From: Bradyrhizobium sp. BTAi1
Lineage (GTDB): Bacteria; Pseudomonadota; Alphaproteobacteria; Rhizobiales; Xanthobacteraceae
Direction of reading: 5' to 3'
Length of the DNA stretch: 64,000 nucleotides
NCBI RefSeq assembly: GCF_000015165.1
Contig: NC_009485.1
Location: 7,025,501-7,089,500 of the forward strand
Position numbers and translations under genes: made by a program. This document shows, in pieces, positions 16,441 through 25,137 of the stretch (the first letter of the stretch is position 1; every line of letters starts with the position of its first letter). Below the pieces are notes generated by a model. That model did not search any database. It was not told the DNA's origin and was given only the letters and a program-made list of their open reading frames with translations.

Positions 16441-16498
16441 ATCGAACCCCTGTTTCAGCCTTGAGAGGGCCGCGTCCTAACCGCTAGACGAAGGGAGC
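16424..16498 (-). tRNA. tRNA-Glu (anticodon CTC)
   Basis: 75-nt cloverleaf on the minus strand. The acceptor stem is GCTCCCT pairing with AGGGAGC, then a G discriminator and encoded CCA. The anticodon loop is CTCTCAA with anticodon CTC, between CGGCC-type stem arms. The T arm is CAGGGG / TTCGATT / CCCCTA. It reads GAG codons. Its last 18 bases are the attachment site for the adjacent element. Confidence 0.95.
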
Positions 16499-16591
16499 GT
16501 GAGGTGAACCGCATAGCCTCGAAATCGCCGCGCCGCAAGACGGGGGATGGGATTTTTGTGGGGGCGGTGGAGGAGAGAGTCCCCGCGGGGA

Positions 16592-16647
16592 CCCCCACCC
16601 CCGACCCCTCACCTCCCCCTCTTGCGGGGAGGGGTCGGGGGTGGGGG
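16592..16647. repeat. Large GC-rich inverted repeat between tRNA-Glu and the DUF6476 gene
   Basis: A 19-bp arm at 16592-16610 is perfectly inverted at 16629-16647 with an 18-bp centre. It resembles the REP-like palindromes common between genes in Rhizobiales. No gene is supported in 16500-16690. Confidence 0.7.
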
Positions 16648-16690
16648 CCACGAGTCCCGCTCGACGTGGAGGCGTCCGCATCGCCTGCCC

Positions 16691-17035
16691 TTACGGCTCC
16701 ACGGCGAAGCGGAGGCGGCCGGTGGGTTTCAGGGTTTTGGCGTCGAAAGTACGGATCTCGGTGGTGCCGGCGATGTCGAGCGTGACCGCCAGGCGGTCAC
16801 CGGCGGTGCCGGTTGCGACGATGCGGGCGCCCTTGGGCAGCATCGCGGTGAGGTCCGGGCCTGAAGCTGTGCTTCCATCGCCGCGGAAAAGGCGATAGCC
16901 GATGGCGACCAGAAGCACTGCGATCGCGACCGAGGTGGTCACGCCCGCGATCATCATCATGCGCCGCAGCCGCGCCATCAGCTGGGCCTGCTCGGGCGAG
17001 GACGGCTCGGGCGCAACGGTAGAGTTCATGGACAT
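16691..17035 (-). CDS. DUF6476-family membrane-anchored protein
   Basis: 114 aa from MSMNSTVAPE at 17035 (a second ATG at 17029). One membrane helix (MIAGVTTSVAIAVLLVAIGY) is followed by a domain with LPKGARIVATGTAGDRLAVT and ITEIRTFD-like strands, the pattern I know as DUF6476 in Bradyrhizobium. The function is unknown; it is probably anchored in the inner membrane with the domain outside. Its 5' end overlaps that of the divergent pseudouridine synthase by up to eight bases. Confidence 0.7.
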   Translation of the reverse strand: MSMNSTVAPEPSSPEQAQLMARLRRMMMIAGVTTSVAIAVLLVAIGYRLFRGDGSTASGPDLTAMLPKGARIVATGTAGDRLAVTLDIAGTTEIRTFDAKTLKPTGRLRFAVEP

Positions 17036-18041
17036 CTCGACTTCACATTCCCACGGTCTGATGACGGTCATTGTCGCCGGCGACGAAGGCTCGCCGCGGC
17101 TCGATCGCGTGCTCGCGGCCCGGCTGCCGGAGCTGTCGCGGTCCCGGCTGAAGGCGCTGATCCTGGCCGGCCAGGTCAGCCTCAGCACCGGGGCGGTGCG
17201 CGACCCCGCTTATCACGTCGCCAGCGGCGACACGATCACAATCGACGTGCCCGAAGCGGCCCCGCCCGAGCCGAAGGCCGAGGCGATCCCGCTCCACGTC
17301 GTCTACGAGGACGACGATATCGTCGTCCTCGACAAGCCGGCCGGCCTCGTGGTGCATCCCGCCGCCGGGCACGAAACCGGGACCCTGGTGAACGCGCTGA
17401 TCGCGCATTGCGGCGCCAGCCTGTCCGGGATCGGCGGCGTCAAGCGGCCCGGCATCGTCCACCGGCTGGACAAGGATACCACCGGGCTGATGGTGGTCGC
17501 CAAGAACGATCACGCGCACGCCTCGCTGAGCGCGCAGTTCGCCGATCACGGCCGCACCGGCGCGATGGAGCGCGGCTATCTGGCGTTTTCCTGGGGGCTG
17601 CCGCACCGGCCGCATGGCACCATCAACGCCCCGCTTGACCGGCATCCGCATGCCCGCGACAAGATGGCGGTGCGGCCACGGGGCCGCGAGGCCATCACCC
17701 ATTACGAGGTGCAGGAGAGCTTTGTCGGCCGCGACGGCAAGCCGGTGGCGTCGCTGATCGCCTGCCATCTCGAGACCGGGCGCACCCACCAGATCCGGGT
17801 GCATCTGGCGCATCTCGGCCATACCCTGCTCGGCGATGCCGTCTATGGCCCGCACTTCAAGACCAAGGCGAACCAGCTGGCGCCAGGCGCGCGGGCGGCG
17901 CTGGAGGCGCTCGGACGGCAGGCGCTGCATGCCTATCTGCTGGTGATCGAGCACCCCCGGACGGGAGAAATTCTGCGCTGGGAATCGGAGCTGCCGGAGG
18001 ATCTTTCCCTCTTGCGGGAGGCGCTGCGAGCGGCGCTATGA
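17028..18041 (+). CDS. rluD: RluA-family 23S rRNA pseudouridine synthase (RluD-like)
   Basis: 337 aa from ATG 17028; ATG 17061 (MTVIVAGDEG) is an alternative. An N-terminal S4 RNA-binding domain (residues ~20-75, LDRVLAARLPELSRSRLKAL) is followed by the RluA catalytic domain, with aspartate D148 in the signature GIVHRLDKDTTGL. Other family boxes are VLDKPAGLVVHP and HLETGRTHQIRVHLAHLGH. It should isomerise uridines in large-subunit rRNA, as RluD does. It is divergent from the DUF6476 gene and upstream of rpoH. The exact target position is assumed from the family. Confidence 0.88.
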   Translation: MDISTSHSHGLMTVIVAGDEGSPRLDRVLAARLPELSRSRLKALILAGQVSLSTGAVRDPAYHVASGDTITIDVPEAAPPEPKAEAIPLHVVYEDDDIVVLDKPAGLVVHPAAGHETGTLVNALIAHCGASLSGIGGVKRPGIVHRLDKDTTGLMVVAKNDHAHASLSAQFADHGRTGAMERGYLAFSWGLPHRPHGTINAPLDRHPHARDKMAVRPRGREAITHYEVQESFVGRDGKPVASLIACHLETGRTHQIRVHLAHLGHTLLGDAVYGPHFKTKANQLAPGARAALEALGRQALHAYLLVIEHPRTGEILRWESELPEDLSLLREALRAAL

Positions 18042-18260
18042 CGCAGGACCTTCAGAAAAGCGCAAGCATGCCAAGAGGTTATAGCAGGGACACGGGGACG
18101 TGACCCCCGGAATCCTTCCACCTCGGGCTGAAAATGGTGTATGTTGCGCCTGCGTCGAATGGTCGACGCGTGGAACGTCGCAAACCGGTTGGCTTTAACC
18201 AAGCGACCGCTTTGCCTGGCCCGCCGCTATCGGGGGCCTGAACCAACTGGAGGGCGCTCA

Positions 18261-19160
18261 ATGGCCCGTACAGCTACACTACCGGTTCTCAACGGAGAAT
18301 CCGGACTTGCACGCTACCTCGCTGAGATCCGCAAGTTCCCGATGCTGGAACCGCAGGAGGAGTACATGCTCGCCAAGCGTTGGCGTGAGCATGACGACAG
18401 CGACGCAGCGCAGAAACTCGTCACCAGCCATCTCAGGCTCGTGGCCAAGATCGCCATGGGCTATCGCGGCTACGGCTTGCCGATATCCGAAGTCGTGTCG
18501 GAAGGCAATGTCGGCCTGATGCAGGCGGTGAAGAGGTTCGAGCCCGAGAAGGGCTTCCGCCTCGCCACCTACGCCATGTGGTGGATCAAGGCGTCGATAC
18601 AAGAGTACATCCTGCGTTCCTGGTCGCTCGTGAAAATGGGCACCACCGCGAACCAGAAGAAGCTGTTCTTCAACCTGCGCAAGGCGAAGAGCCGGATCTC
18701 CGCGCTGGATGAAGGCGATCTGCATCCGGATCAGGTCAAGCTGATCGCAAAGCGCCTCGGCGTGACCGATCAGGACGTGGTCGACATGAACCGCCGCCTC
18801 GGCGGCGACGCCTCGCTGAACGCGCCGATCCGCGACGACGGCGAAGCGGGCGAATGGCAGGACTGGCTGGTCGATACCTCGCCCAACCAGGAAGCCATCA
18901 TGGCCGAGCACGAGGAATACGACCACCGCCGGCAGGCGTTGAACGGCGCGATCGGCGTGCTCAACGCGCGCGAGCGCCGCATCTTCGAGGCGCGGCGTCT
19001 GGCCGACGAGCCGATGACGCTCGAGGACCTCGCCGCCGAGTTCGGCGTGTCGCGCGAGCGCGTGCGCCAGATCGAGGTGCGCGCATTCGAGAAGGTGCAG
19101 TCCGCCGTCAAGGGCGCCATCGCCAAGCAGGAGGCGGCGGCCCTGGAGGCCGCGCATTAA
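18261..19160 (+). CDS. rpoH: Heat-shock sigma factor RpoH (sigma-32)
   Basis: 299 aa from ATG 18261 with GGAGGG six bases upstream. Sigma region 2 (YLAEIRKFPMLEPQEEYML, SEGNVGLMQAVKRFEPEKGF and LATYAMWWIKASIQEYIL), the RpoH box (QKKLFFNLRKAK) and region 4.2 HTH (TLEDLAAEFGVSRERVRQIE) are all present. It directs RNA polymerase to heat-shock promoters. Alphaproteobacteria often have several rpoH copies, so which paralogue this is cannot be decided. The frame is open further upstream but those starts lack a ribosome site. A terminator follows the gene. Confidence 0.95.
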   Translation: MARTATLPVLNGESGLARYLAEIRKFPMLEPQEEYMLAKRWREHDDSDAAQKLVTSHLRLVAKIAMGYRGYGLPISEVVSEGNVGLMQAVKRFEPEKGFRLATYAMWWIKASIQEYILRSWSLVKMGTTANQKKLFFNLRKAKSRISALDEGDLHPDQVKLIAKRLGVTDQDVVDMNRRLGGDASLNAPIRDDGEAGEWQDWLVDTSPNQEAIMAEHEEYDHRRQALNGAIGVLNARERRIFEARRLADEPMTLEDLAAEFGVSRERVRQIEVRAFEKVQSAVKGAIAKQEAAALEAAH

Positions 19161-19202
19161 CGGCGCGGCTTCCTAGCTTAAGGTGGTTTTGATGCGATCG
19201 GA

Positions 19203-19229
19203 GCCGGCGGAGACGCCGGCTTCTTGTTA
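19203..19229 (+). terminator. Intrinsic terminator after rpoH
   Basis: GCCGGCG, a four-base loop and CGCCGGC (19203-19220) followed by TTCTTGTT, 43 bp after the rpoH stop. Confidence 0.8.
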
Positions 19230-19240
19230 GGTGAGGCTCG

Positions 19241-19864
19241 TTAGTCAGGCGCGGCGCGGGCGAGCTCGGCGAGCGCGCAGCCCTCGCAATAGCGGGCGTC
19301 CTTGTAGTCGATCCAATTATGCGCATAGATCCGCTCCCGCGGAATCCGGTAGCGCAGCCGGAGCAGCTTGGAGAGCACGCGCCATGCGGCGATCTGGGCT
19401 TCGGTGGCCGGCGCGGTGACGTCCGGATAGTTGCCGGCGAACTCCACGCCGATGGAATTGTCGCGCACGACCTTGCGATAGGTGGATGCGTTGTCGATAT
19501 AGCGGTTGTCGTTGCGATTGGCGCCGTCGCCATGCAGCGTGACCATGGTTTCAGGCACCGCCCAATACACCGTGCCGTCGGTTTCCACCCACAGGGTCAC
19601 GCCGCGCCGTTTCGGGGTCTTGGCCTGCGCCAGCGCCCCCGCCCGCGCCGACCCCGCCGGCCCCTCGGTCTGGTGGACGATGATGTTGGTCCAGGGATGC
19701 GCCTTGGCCGGGTCGCCCCACGGCGCCAGCCAGACGATTCTGAGGCCCGGAATATCCGGCGTGCCGGATGCGCGGGCCATTGCGGCGAGGTCGTCCGCCG
19801 CGGCCGGCCGTGAGAGGAAGAGCAGCGCAAGCGCTGCGTGGCGGGAGAACAGGATCGGCCTCAT
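19241..19864 (-). CDS. N-acetylmuramoyl-L-alanine amidase (amidase_2), secreted
   Basis: 207 aa. The N-terminal signal peptide (MRPILFSRHAALALLFLSRP, cleavage near AAADD) sends it to the periplasm. The amidase_2 zinc site is seen in TNIIVHQTEG and the distal IYAHNWIDYKDA, with VTLHGDGANRNDNRYI and NSIGVEFAGNY between. It cleaves the bond between muramic acid and the peptide stem in cell-wall turnover. It is convergent with rpoH and followed upstream by a diguanylate cyclase on the same strand, with no sign of a shared operon. Confidence 0.85.
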   Translation of the reverse strand: MRPILFSRHAALALLFLSRPAAADDLAAMARASGTPDIPGLRIVWLAPWGDPAKAHPWTNIIVHQTEGPAGSARAGALAQAKTPKRRGVTLWVETDGTVYWAVPETMVTLHGDGANRNDNRYIDNASTYRKVVRDNSIGVEFAGNYPDVTAPATEAQIAAWRVLSKLLRLRYRIPRERIYAHNWIDYKDARYCEGCALAELARAAPD

Positions 19865-19882
19865 GGCCGAACATTAGCACCG

Positions 19883-21118
19883 CTATTCGGCGGCAGCATC
19901 CTGGCGCGGGTGATGCAGGGCCAACGCGGCGATCTGCTCCGGGGCCAAGCTGGGCGCATCGACCTCGTTTTGGTAAACGGCATAACGGTTCTTGCCATCC
20001 TTCTTGGCCGCATACAGCGCCTGGTCCGCCCGCGCCATCACCCGGTCCGGGAATGCACCGAGGTCCCGCGTCCACTCGGCCACGCCGATCGACACCTCGA
20101 TCGGCACGTCGGCTCCGGCGCAGGCCTCTGCATCGTCGCGGCAGACCTGCAGGATCCGTCGCGCGATCATCGCGCCCTCCCGCAAAGAGGACGACGGCAG
20201 CAGGATGCAGAACTCGTCGCCGCCGGTGCGCGCAAGCATGTCACCCGGCCTGAGCCGGGTCTGCGCCATCAGCGTGAAGTGCTGCAGGCAGGCATCGCCC
20301 GCCGCATGACCGTGATTGTCGTTGATGAGCTTGAAGCCGTCGAGATCGATCACCAGCAGCGCGAACGGTTTTCCCGACCGCTCTGCGCGCGCGCACTCCT
20401 CGCCGAGCCGCTGCATCAGATGGCGCCGATTGGCGACGCCGGTGAGATCGTCGAGCAGCGCGAGATCGGCGACCTCGTTGCGCAGGCGGTCGACGGCCAT
20501 CAGCAGAAAACCGAAATTGAGCGACATCGACAGAAAGATCAGCAACAGCACCGCAGCGGCCTGGCCGCTGGTGGAATGACTGAAATTGAAGTCCGCGCCA
20601 ATAAAGGCGCCGATCGTCCGCGCCGCGAACACGGCGATGATCAGGACCGACAGCAATCCGGCGAGTCGCGCCCCTGGATTGATGGGTCCGTTTCTGGCGT
20701 CCAGCACCAGCCGCGCGATCACCGCCATCGGGACCGCCTGCCCGAGCGAGTAGCACAGGATCCGTAGCGGTCCGTGGTCGTAGACATAGAGAAAGAAGGC
20801 GATCGACGTGCAGGTCAGCGCGACCACGGAGAGGCTCAGTCGCCACGAGGCTGCACGGCCATAGAAGCGCTGCACGCCCATCGCCGCGAGGCAGATCGCG
20901 AGCGTCATCAGCGAGGCGCCGGCGAGCAGGGGCATGAAGGAGCCGAAATAGAATTGGCCCAGCGCGCACAAGGCGGCCGGCGCGCACATGAACGCAGAGG
21001 CTGTCCAGTAGCGCGCCGATGCCAGATTGGGGTAGCTCCGCATCACATAGGCCCAGATCAGGCCCAGTGCGAGGAAGTTGACCACGAAGGCGGTCCACAG
21101 CGTCGGAACGTTCAACAT
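19883..21118 (-). CDS. Membrane diguanylate cyclase (GGDEF)
   Basis: 411 aa. The N-terminal half has about six hydrophobic helices (starting FVVNFLALGLIWAYV). The C-terminal GGDEF domain begins DLALLDDLTGVANRRHLMQR and has an intact active site, ARTGGDEFCILLPSS. Substrate-binding residues in LLVIDLDGFKLINDNHGHAA are present. It should make cyclic di-GMP at the inner membrane, controlling motility or biofilm choices. No EAL domain, and no RxxD inhibitory site just before GGDEF was noticed. Confidence 0.92.
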   Translation of the reverse strand: MLNVPTLWTAFVVNFLALGLIWAYVMRSYPNLASARYWTASAFMCAPAALCALGQFYFGSFMPLLAGASLMTLAICLAAMGVQRFYGRAASWRLSLSVVALTCTSIAFFLYVYDHGPLRILCYSLGQAVPMAVIARLVLDARNGPINPGARLAGLLSVLIIAVFAARTIGAFIGADFNFSHSTSGQAAAVLLLIFLSMSLNFGFLLMAVDRLRNEVADLALLDDLTGVANRRHLMQRLGEECARAERSGKPFALLVIDLDGFKLINDNHGHAAGDACLQHFTLMAQTRLRPGDMLARTGGDEFCILLPSSSLREGAMIARRILQVCRDDAEACAGADVPIEVSIGVAEWTRDLGAFPDRVMARADQALYAAKKDGKNRYAVYQNEVDAPSLAPEQIAALALHHPRQDAAAE

Positions 21119-21494
21119 CCCGATTGCCGGATGCGATCGATCCTGCCCTCACTGTCTCGCAACGCCACGCTCATGACCATCCCTGTCTTTTACGGGCACC
21201 ATGAGCGCGATGCGCTTAACGTTTCCTCAAATCCGGAACCAAGATTGCGCCTTGGTTTTGAAACAATGAAGACACGATTAGTCCGCTGTTAACCCTCTCG
21301 CGAAGCCCGCGCGAACGCCGCAACGGGCTGCGGCCTCCATCGAGCTGTGGATAAGGGCAAGTTGCCCAGGTGACAGGGTGAGGCAGAGCTTCGCGAATCT
21401 GCTGGGATCGTCTCCCGAGGCTGATGCATGGCTCCTCTGCGCCAGCGAGGCCTCGAAGTCGCGTTGCAATCCATCCACTCCTGACGAGGATTCC
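21119..21494. other. Intergenic region upstream of the cyclase
   Basis: 376 bp. Probably holds the promoters of the diguanylate cyclase (minus) and of the small lysine-rich peptide gene (plus). No tRNA, repeat or further gene is supported. Confidence 0.4.
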
Positions 21495-21575
21495 ATGGCG
21501 AAGAAAGCGAAGAAGGCCGCGAAGGCGACCAAGAAAGCGGCGAAGAAGACCAAGAAGGCCGCCAAGAAGAAGTAG
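21495..21575 (+). CDS. 26-aa lysine/alanine-rich histone-H1-like peptide
   Basis: Encodes MAKKAKKAAKATKKAAKKTK and a similar basic end; more than half the residues are Lys. It is preceded by GAGGA at a short distance. Such AKK-repeat peptides occur in Bradyrhizobium and resemble the tail of histone-H1-like proteins, so nucleic-acid binding is likely. The frame is open upstream to 21378 (65 codons) but the basic part begins at this ATG. A GGGTGGGA/TTCCACCC inverted repeat follows at about 21590. Confidence 0.5.
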   Translation: MAKKAKKAAKATKKAAKKTKKAAKKK

Positions 21576-21748
21576 TCGTACTCCCCCGGGTGGGAGCGCG
21601 GCTTCCACCCGGTGTCACCGCCGTCGCGCTGCCGATCGCCAATCCTTCATCGCCCGCCTTCATCTCCCTCGCCACTCCGGCCTACGCCTTCGCATTTCCA
21701 GAAATGGTGCGCCCGAGCCGATCCGTCAAGGCGATCCGGCCCGCCGGC

Positions 21749-22153
21749 TCACTCCCCCCATCTGCGGGCCATCTCCGGCGCACGCTCCAGCGTCACTTCG
21801 GCCTCGCGCAGCACGTCGAGCGGCGCCCACGGCTTGCTCCAGAACTTCGTGCCGCCCGGCAGCGGCTGCGACAGCGGCCGTCCCGATGTCACGACCACGT
21901 TGATATGGGGATGGCGCGCCCGCGCGATGTGCGCGAGCTCCACGCCGCTCATGCGACCGGCGAGATTGACGTCCGTCATCATCAGTACGATGCGGTGACC
22001 GGGCTTGTTGAGCACCAGTTCCGCAGCCTCGGCGCTCTCGCACGCGATCACGTCGTAGTCGCTCTCCTCCAGCAGCAGCGCGATCATCTCGCGCTGGGTC
22101 GGATCGTCCTCGACGATCAGTACGGTCGCGCGAAACGGCTGCGACTGTCCCAT
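21749..22153 (-). CDS. Stand-alone receiver-domain response regulator
   Basis: 134-aa receiver domain. The acidic pair in LIVEDDPTQRE, phospho-acceptor D61 in MMTDVNLAG and K107 in FWSKPWAP are present. No output domain. ATG 22153 is taken because the much longer open frame upstream is the shadow of the divergent dehydrogenase. The kinase partner is not nearby; such single-domain proteins act by protein contact in phosphorelays. Confidence 0.85.
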   Translation of the reverse strand: MGQSQPFRATVLIVEDDPTQREMIALLLEESDYDVIACESAEAAELVLNKPGHRIVLMMTDVNLAGRMSGVELAHIARARHPHINVVVTSGRPLSQPLPGGTKFWSKPWAPLDVLREAEVTLERAPEMARRWGE

Positions 22154-22303
22154 GCCTGTACCTCCACGAAATGTGCCACGGCCCATTGCAATGTGAGTTA
22201 AAAGCGGAACAGCAGGATGGTTCGGTTCCAATGCGAAAAACTGGCAGAAAATCCAGCCCGCTTTGGAACGGCGACGCGAACGAGCGAGGGAGGGACAGCG
22301 GCG

Positions 22304-23143
22304 ATGACGGCAATCAGCGGCGCGGCGGCGGCCGTGACGGGAGCATCCAGCGGCATCGGCCGCGCCTTGGCACAGGAACTCGCGGCGCGCGGCTGCGATC
22401 TCGCTCTGGCCGATCGCGATGAGGCGGGCCTGGCCAGCGTTGCAAGCGAGCTCGCCACGACAGGCCGCAAGGTCACCACGCATCGCCTCGATGTCAGTGA
22501 CGGCCAGGCGATCGGCCAGTTCGCCGAGGATGCGACGCGCGCGCATCCCAGCCTCAACATCGTCATCAACAATGCCGGCGTCGCGCTGTTCGGCGGTTTC
22601 AACGAGATCGACCAGGCCGAGATGGAGTGGCTGTTCAACATCAATTTCTGGGGCGTCGTGCACGGCACCCGGGCCTTCCTGCCGCATCTTGCGCGGCAGC
22701 GCGCGGCGCACATCGTCAATCTGTCCTCGATCTTCGGCATCATCGCCCCGCCCGGCCAGTCGGCCTATGCGGCAGCCAAATTCGCGGTGCGCGGTTTCTC
22801 CGAGAGCCTGCGTCATGAGCTTGCCACCGCCAACAGCCCAATCAGGCTGTCGGTCGTGCATCCCGGCGGCGTCGCCACCGCGATCGCGCGCAATGCCCGC
22901 GCCGGCCACGGCATGACCGACAATGCGCGCCGCGTGCAGGCGATCGAGCGCTTCGAGCGGCTGGCCAGGACCACCCCGCGCGAGGCGGCCCAGCGCATCA
23001 TCCAGGGCATCGAACGCAACGAGCCGCGCATCCTGATCGGCGGCGACGCGCGAATCATGGATCTGCTGCAGCGGTTCATGCCGGGCACCTATTGGAAGGT
23101 GATGGCCAAGCGCCTGGAGAAGGCGGCCGCGAAGCAAGGCTGA
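22304..23143 (+). CDS. Short-chain dehydrogenase/reductase
   Basis: 279-aa classical SDR. Cofactor motif TGASSGIG at residues 12-19, NNAG in IVINNAGVALFGG, catalytic Ser in NLSSIFGII and the YxxxK site in SAYAAAKFAVRGF. The start at 22304 has GGAGGGA upstream; an extended frame to 22217 lacks one. The C-terminal extension with MPGTYWKVMAKRLEKAA is typical of SDRs annotated near acyl-chain metabolism, but the substrate cannot be read from sequence. It is divergent from the response regulator. Confidence 0.88.
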   Translation: MTAISGAAAAVTGASSGIGRALAQELAARGCDLALADRDEAGLASVASELATTGRKVTTHRLDVSDGQAIGQFAEDATRAHPSLNIVINNAGVALFGGFNEIDQAEMEWLFNINFWGVVHGTRAFLPHLARQRAAHIVNLSSIFGIIAPPGQSAYAAAKFAVRGFSESLRHELATANSPIRLSVVHPGGVATAIARNARAGHGMTDNARRVQAIERFERLARTTPREAAQRIIQGIERNEPRILIGGDARIMDLLQRFMPGTYWKVMAKRLEKAAAKQG

Positions 23144-23906
23144 TGCGTCGGTCGAACGCATAAGGCCTCGCGGCGCGTCACGCGTCCGAGTCTTGTGCAT
23201 TCGCCGCCCTCAGCAGGATGGAGGGCGCAGGGAGAGCCAGGCCTCGGCTGAGGCCTGCGGCCCGCGTGCGATAAGAAAATGCACGCGGCGGTTACCACAG
23301 GTTCAGCCGGAACGACCCGGCCCTCCCTGCGCGATGGTCTGACGCGTTATACGTGGTCTCCCTGGTGCGCCGGCGTGTTGGCCACCATTGTCAGTGCGAT
23401 GCTCGAGCATCGCGACCAACGTGATACCAGCATCGGGGTATCGGGACGCCACGATTTCGGCGTGCGCAGCGCTTCGTTCGTCGGCGCGGCCAAGCCACGC
23501 TGCGGAGCTCTACGCCCATCGCATCCTATCAGCCCGCGCCTCGTGACGATCGCGAAACGCCCCTCCGGCGGGCCGGGACGGCGGCAAATGTGCGGCTGAT
23601 TTGCCCGACGACACAATAGGTGTTGGTGCGACAAAGCAACACGACGGGCAGTTTGCGCATGACGAGCATGTGCCGAGATCTCTCGGCGTGTCATTCCGGG
23701 ACGTGCGTGAGCCGCGAGCCCGGAGGGCCGCCCCAAAATGACGGCGTGGGTGGGGTTGAGCGCTGTGGCCAGACCCGAAGCTGTCATCGCCCGGCTCGCC
23801 CGGGCGATCCCGTATTCACAGCCAATCATTGTCGAGCTGAGAGGTCACGGCGTACTGGATGCCCGCCTTCGCGGGCATGACAGCGAGGGGGAGGCGATCC
23901 CCTGCC
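23144..23906. other. Long intergenic region, no supported gene
   Basis: 763 bp with GC-rich sequence, several short palindromes and phrases such as GTCATTCCGGGACG that are common in Bradyrhizobium intergenic repeats. ORFs on both strands are arginine-rich and lack ribosome sites. I see no gene, RNA or terminator that I can support. Confidence 0.5.
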
Positions 23907-24725
23907 CTATCGCCCCACCAGCTGATCGGCGAAATAGCCGATGGTCTTGCGATAGATCACAGCCCTGTTCCACTCGCGCATCGCGTCGAAATTCGCCGAG
24001 CCCTCGTCATAGGGCGCGCCCATCTTGAAGCCGTTGCTGTGGAGCAGATTGGCGGTCGAGGCCAGCACGTCGGCGGTGGAGTGACGCAGATCGACGCGGC
24101 CGTCGCCATCGAAATCGACGCCGTATTTGATGTAGGAGGACGGCAGGAACTGGGTCTGGCCGATCTCGCCGGCGAAGGCACCGATCAGATCGCGCAAAGT
24201 GAGATCGCCGCGCTCGACGATCTTCAGCGCCGCCATCAGCTCGGTCTGGAACAGCTCGGTGCGGCGGCAATCATGCGCCAGGGTCGCCAACGTACGGATC
24301 ACCGGCAGCTTGCCCATGTCGCCCTTGCCGAAATCGGTTTCCAGCCCCCAGATCGCGATCAGGATCTGGCGCGGCACGCCATATTGCTGCTCGATGCGCG
24401 ACAGCAGCGCCGCATGCCGCTGCAGCATCGCGCGGCCGCCATTGATGCGGCCGGGGCCGACGCGGGTCGCGACATACTGCTCGAAGCTCTTGTTGAAGGT
24501 GTAACGCTGGCGGCGGTCGAAGGCGAGCACGGCCGGATCGAGCGTCACGCCCGACAGCGCCTGGCTGATCGTTGCGGACGAGACGCCGGCGCTCTGCGCC
24601 TCTGCGGAGAAGCTGGCAACGAACGTGTTGAAATCACCGCCGCAGCGCGCGGCCTGCGCGGAGCTGGCCGCCGAGAGGGCCGAGAGCGAGGCCGCGAGCA
24701 GCACGGCAAGACGACGCAAGAGCAT
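23907..24725 (-). CDS. Lytic murein transglycosylase (MltB/SLT family 3)
   Basis: 272 aa from ATG 24725, with AGGA seven bases upstream. A signal peptide (MLLRRLAVLLAASLSALSAA, cleavage after AQA) is followed by the MltB-type domain. The catalytic Glu is E129 in IWGLETDFGK, with supporting motifs DLIGAFAGEIGQTQFLPSSY and GVDFDGDGRVDL. It cleaves peptidoglycan glycan strands to 1,6-anhydro products in the periplasm. No lipobox and no C-terminal peptidoglycan-binding domain, so it is a short soluble form. Confidence 0.9.
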   Translation of the reverse strand: MLLRRLAVLLAASLSALSAASSAQAARCGGDFNTFVASFSAEAQSAGVSSATISQALSGVTLDPAVLAFDRRQRYTFNKSFEQYVATRVGPGRINGGRAMLQRHAALLSRIEQQYGVPRQILIAIWGLETDFGKGDMGKLPVIRTLATLAHDCRRTELFQTELMAALKIVERGDLTLRDLIGAFAGEIGQTQFLPSSYIKYGVDFDGDGRVDLRHSTADVLASTANLLHSNGFKMGAPYDEGSANFDAMREWNRAVIYRKTIGYFADQLVGR

Positions 24726-25137
24726 GCGGGATCCTTGTTGATTCCAGATTGCCCCGATCATGGCATGAGCGAAATGCTGGCGTCAAAACTGCGGCGGTTC
24801 AGACAAGGCGCTCACCCCACAACCGGTGCGCCCTCTCCCCCGCGTGTGCAGCGCTATCGCCTATGGCGCTCGACAGAGTGTGCCCGTCTGTTTCCACGTC
24901 GTCATGGCCGGACTTGTCCCGGCATGACGGAGTAACAGATTGGCAGGCGTTCGTGCTGCGGCTTGTCCCATTGGTCAAATGCGATGCGACCTTCCCCGCA
25001 CGCGGCGGAGGCGCAGACCGAGCGAGCGGCACGATGAATGACTCCCGCGGTCTGCAGCTTCCCCATACCCGCTTGATCCTCGTCAACATCCGGCCACCGT
25101 CCGCTTTCTAAGCTGACCGGCAAAAGGAGACGACGCC
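24726..25137. other. Intergenic region with a REP-like palindrome
   Basis: 412 bp. Around 24897-24933 TCATGGCCGGACTTGTCCCG is followed by the near-complement GGCATGACGG, matching palindromes at 27380-27460. No gene is supported. Confidence 0.5.

Noticed and set aside
19551..20253. Several frames overlapping the amidase and diguanylate cyclase ends
   Set aside because: They are shadows of the two well supported minus-strand genes.
21749..23200. 483-codon minus frame reading through the SDR gene into the response regulator
   Set aside because: Only the last 134 codons match a receiver domain; the rest is antisense to a complete SDR gene.
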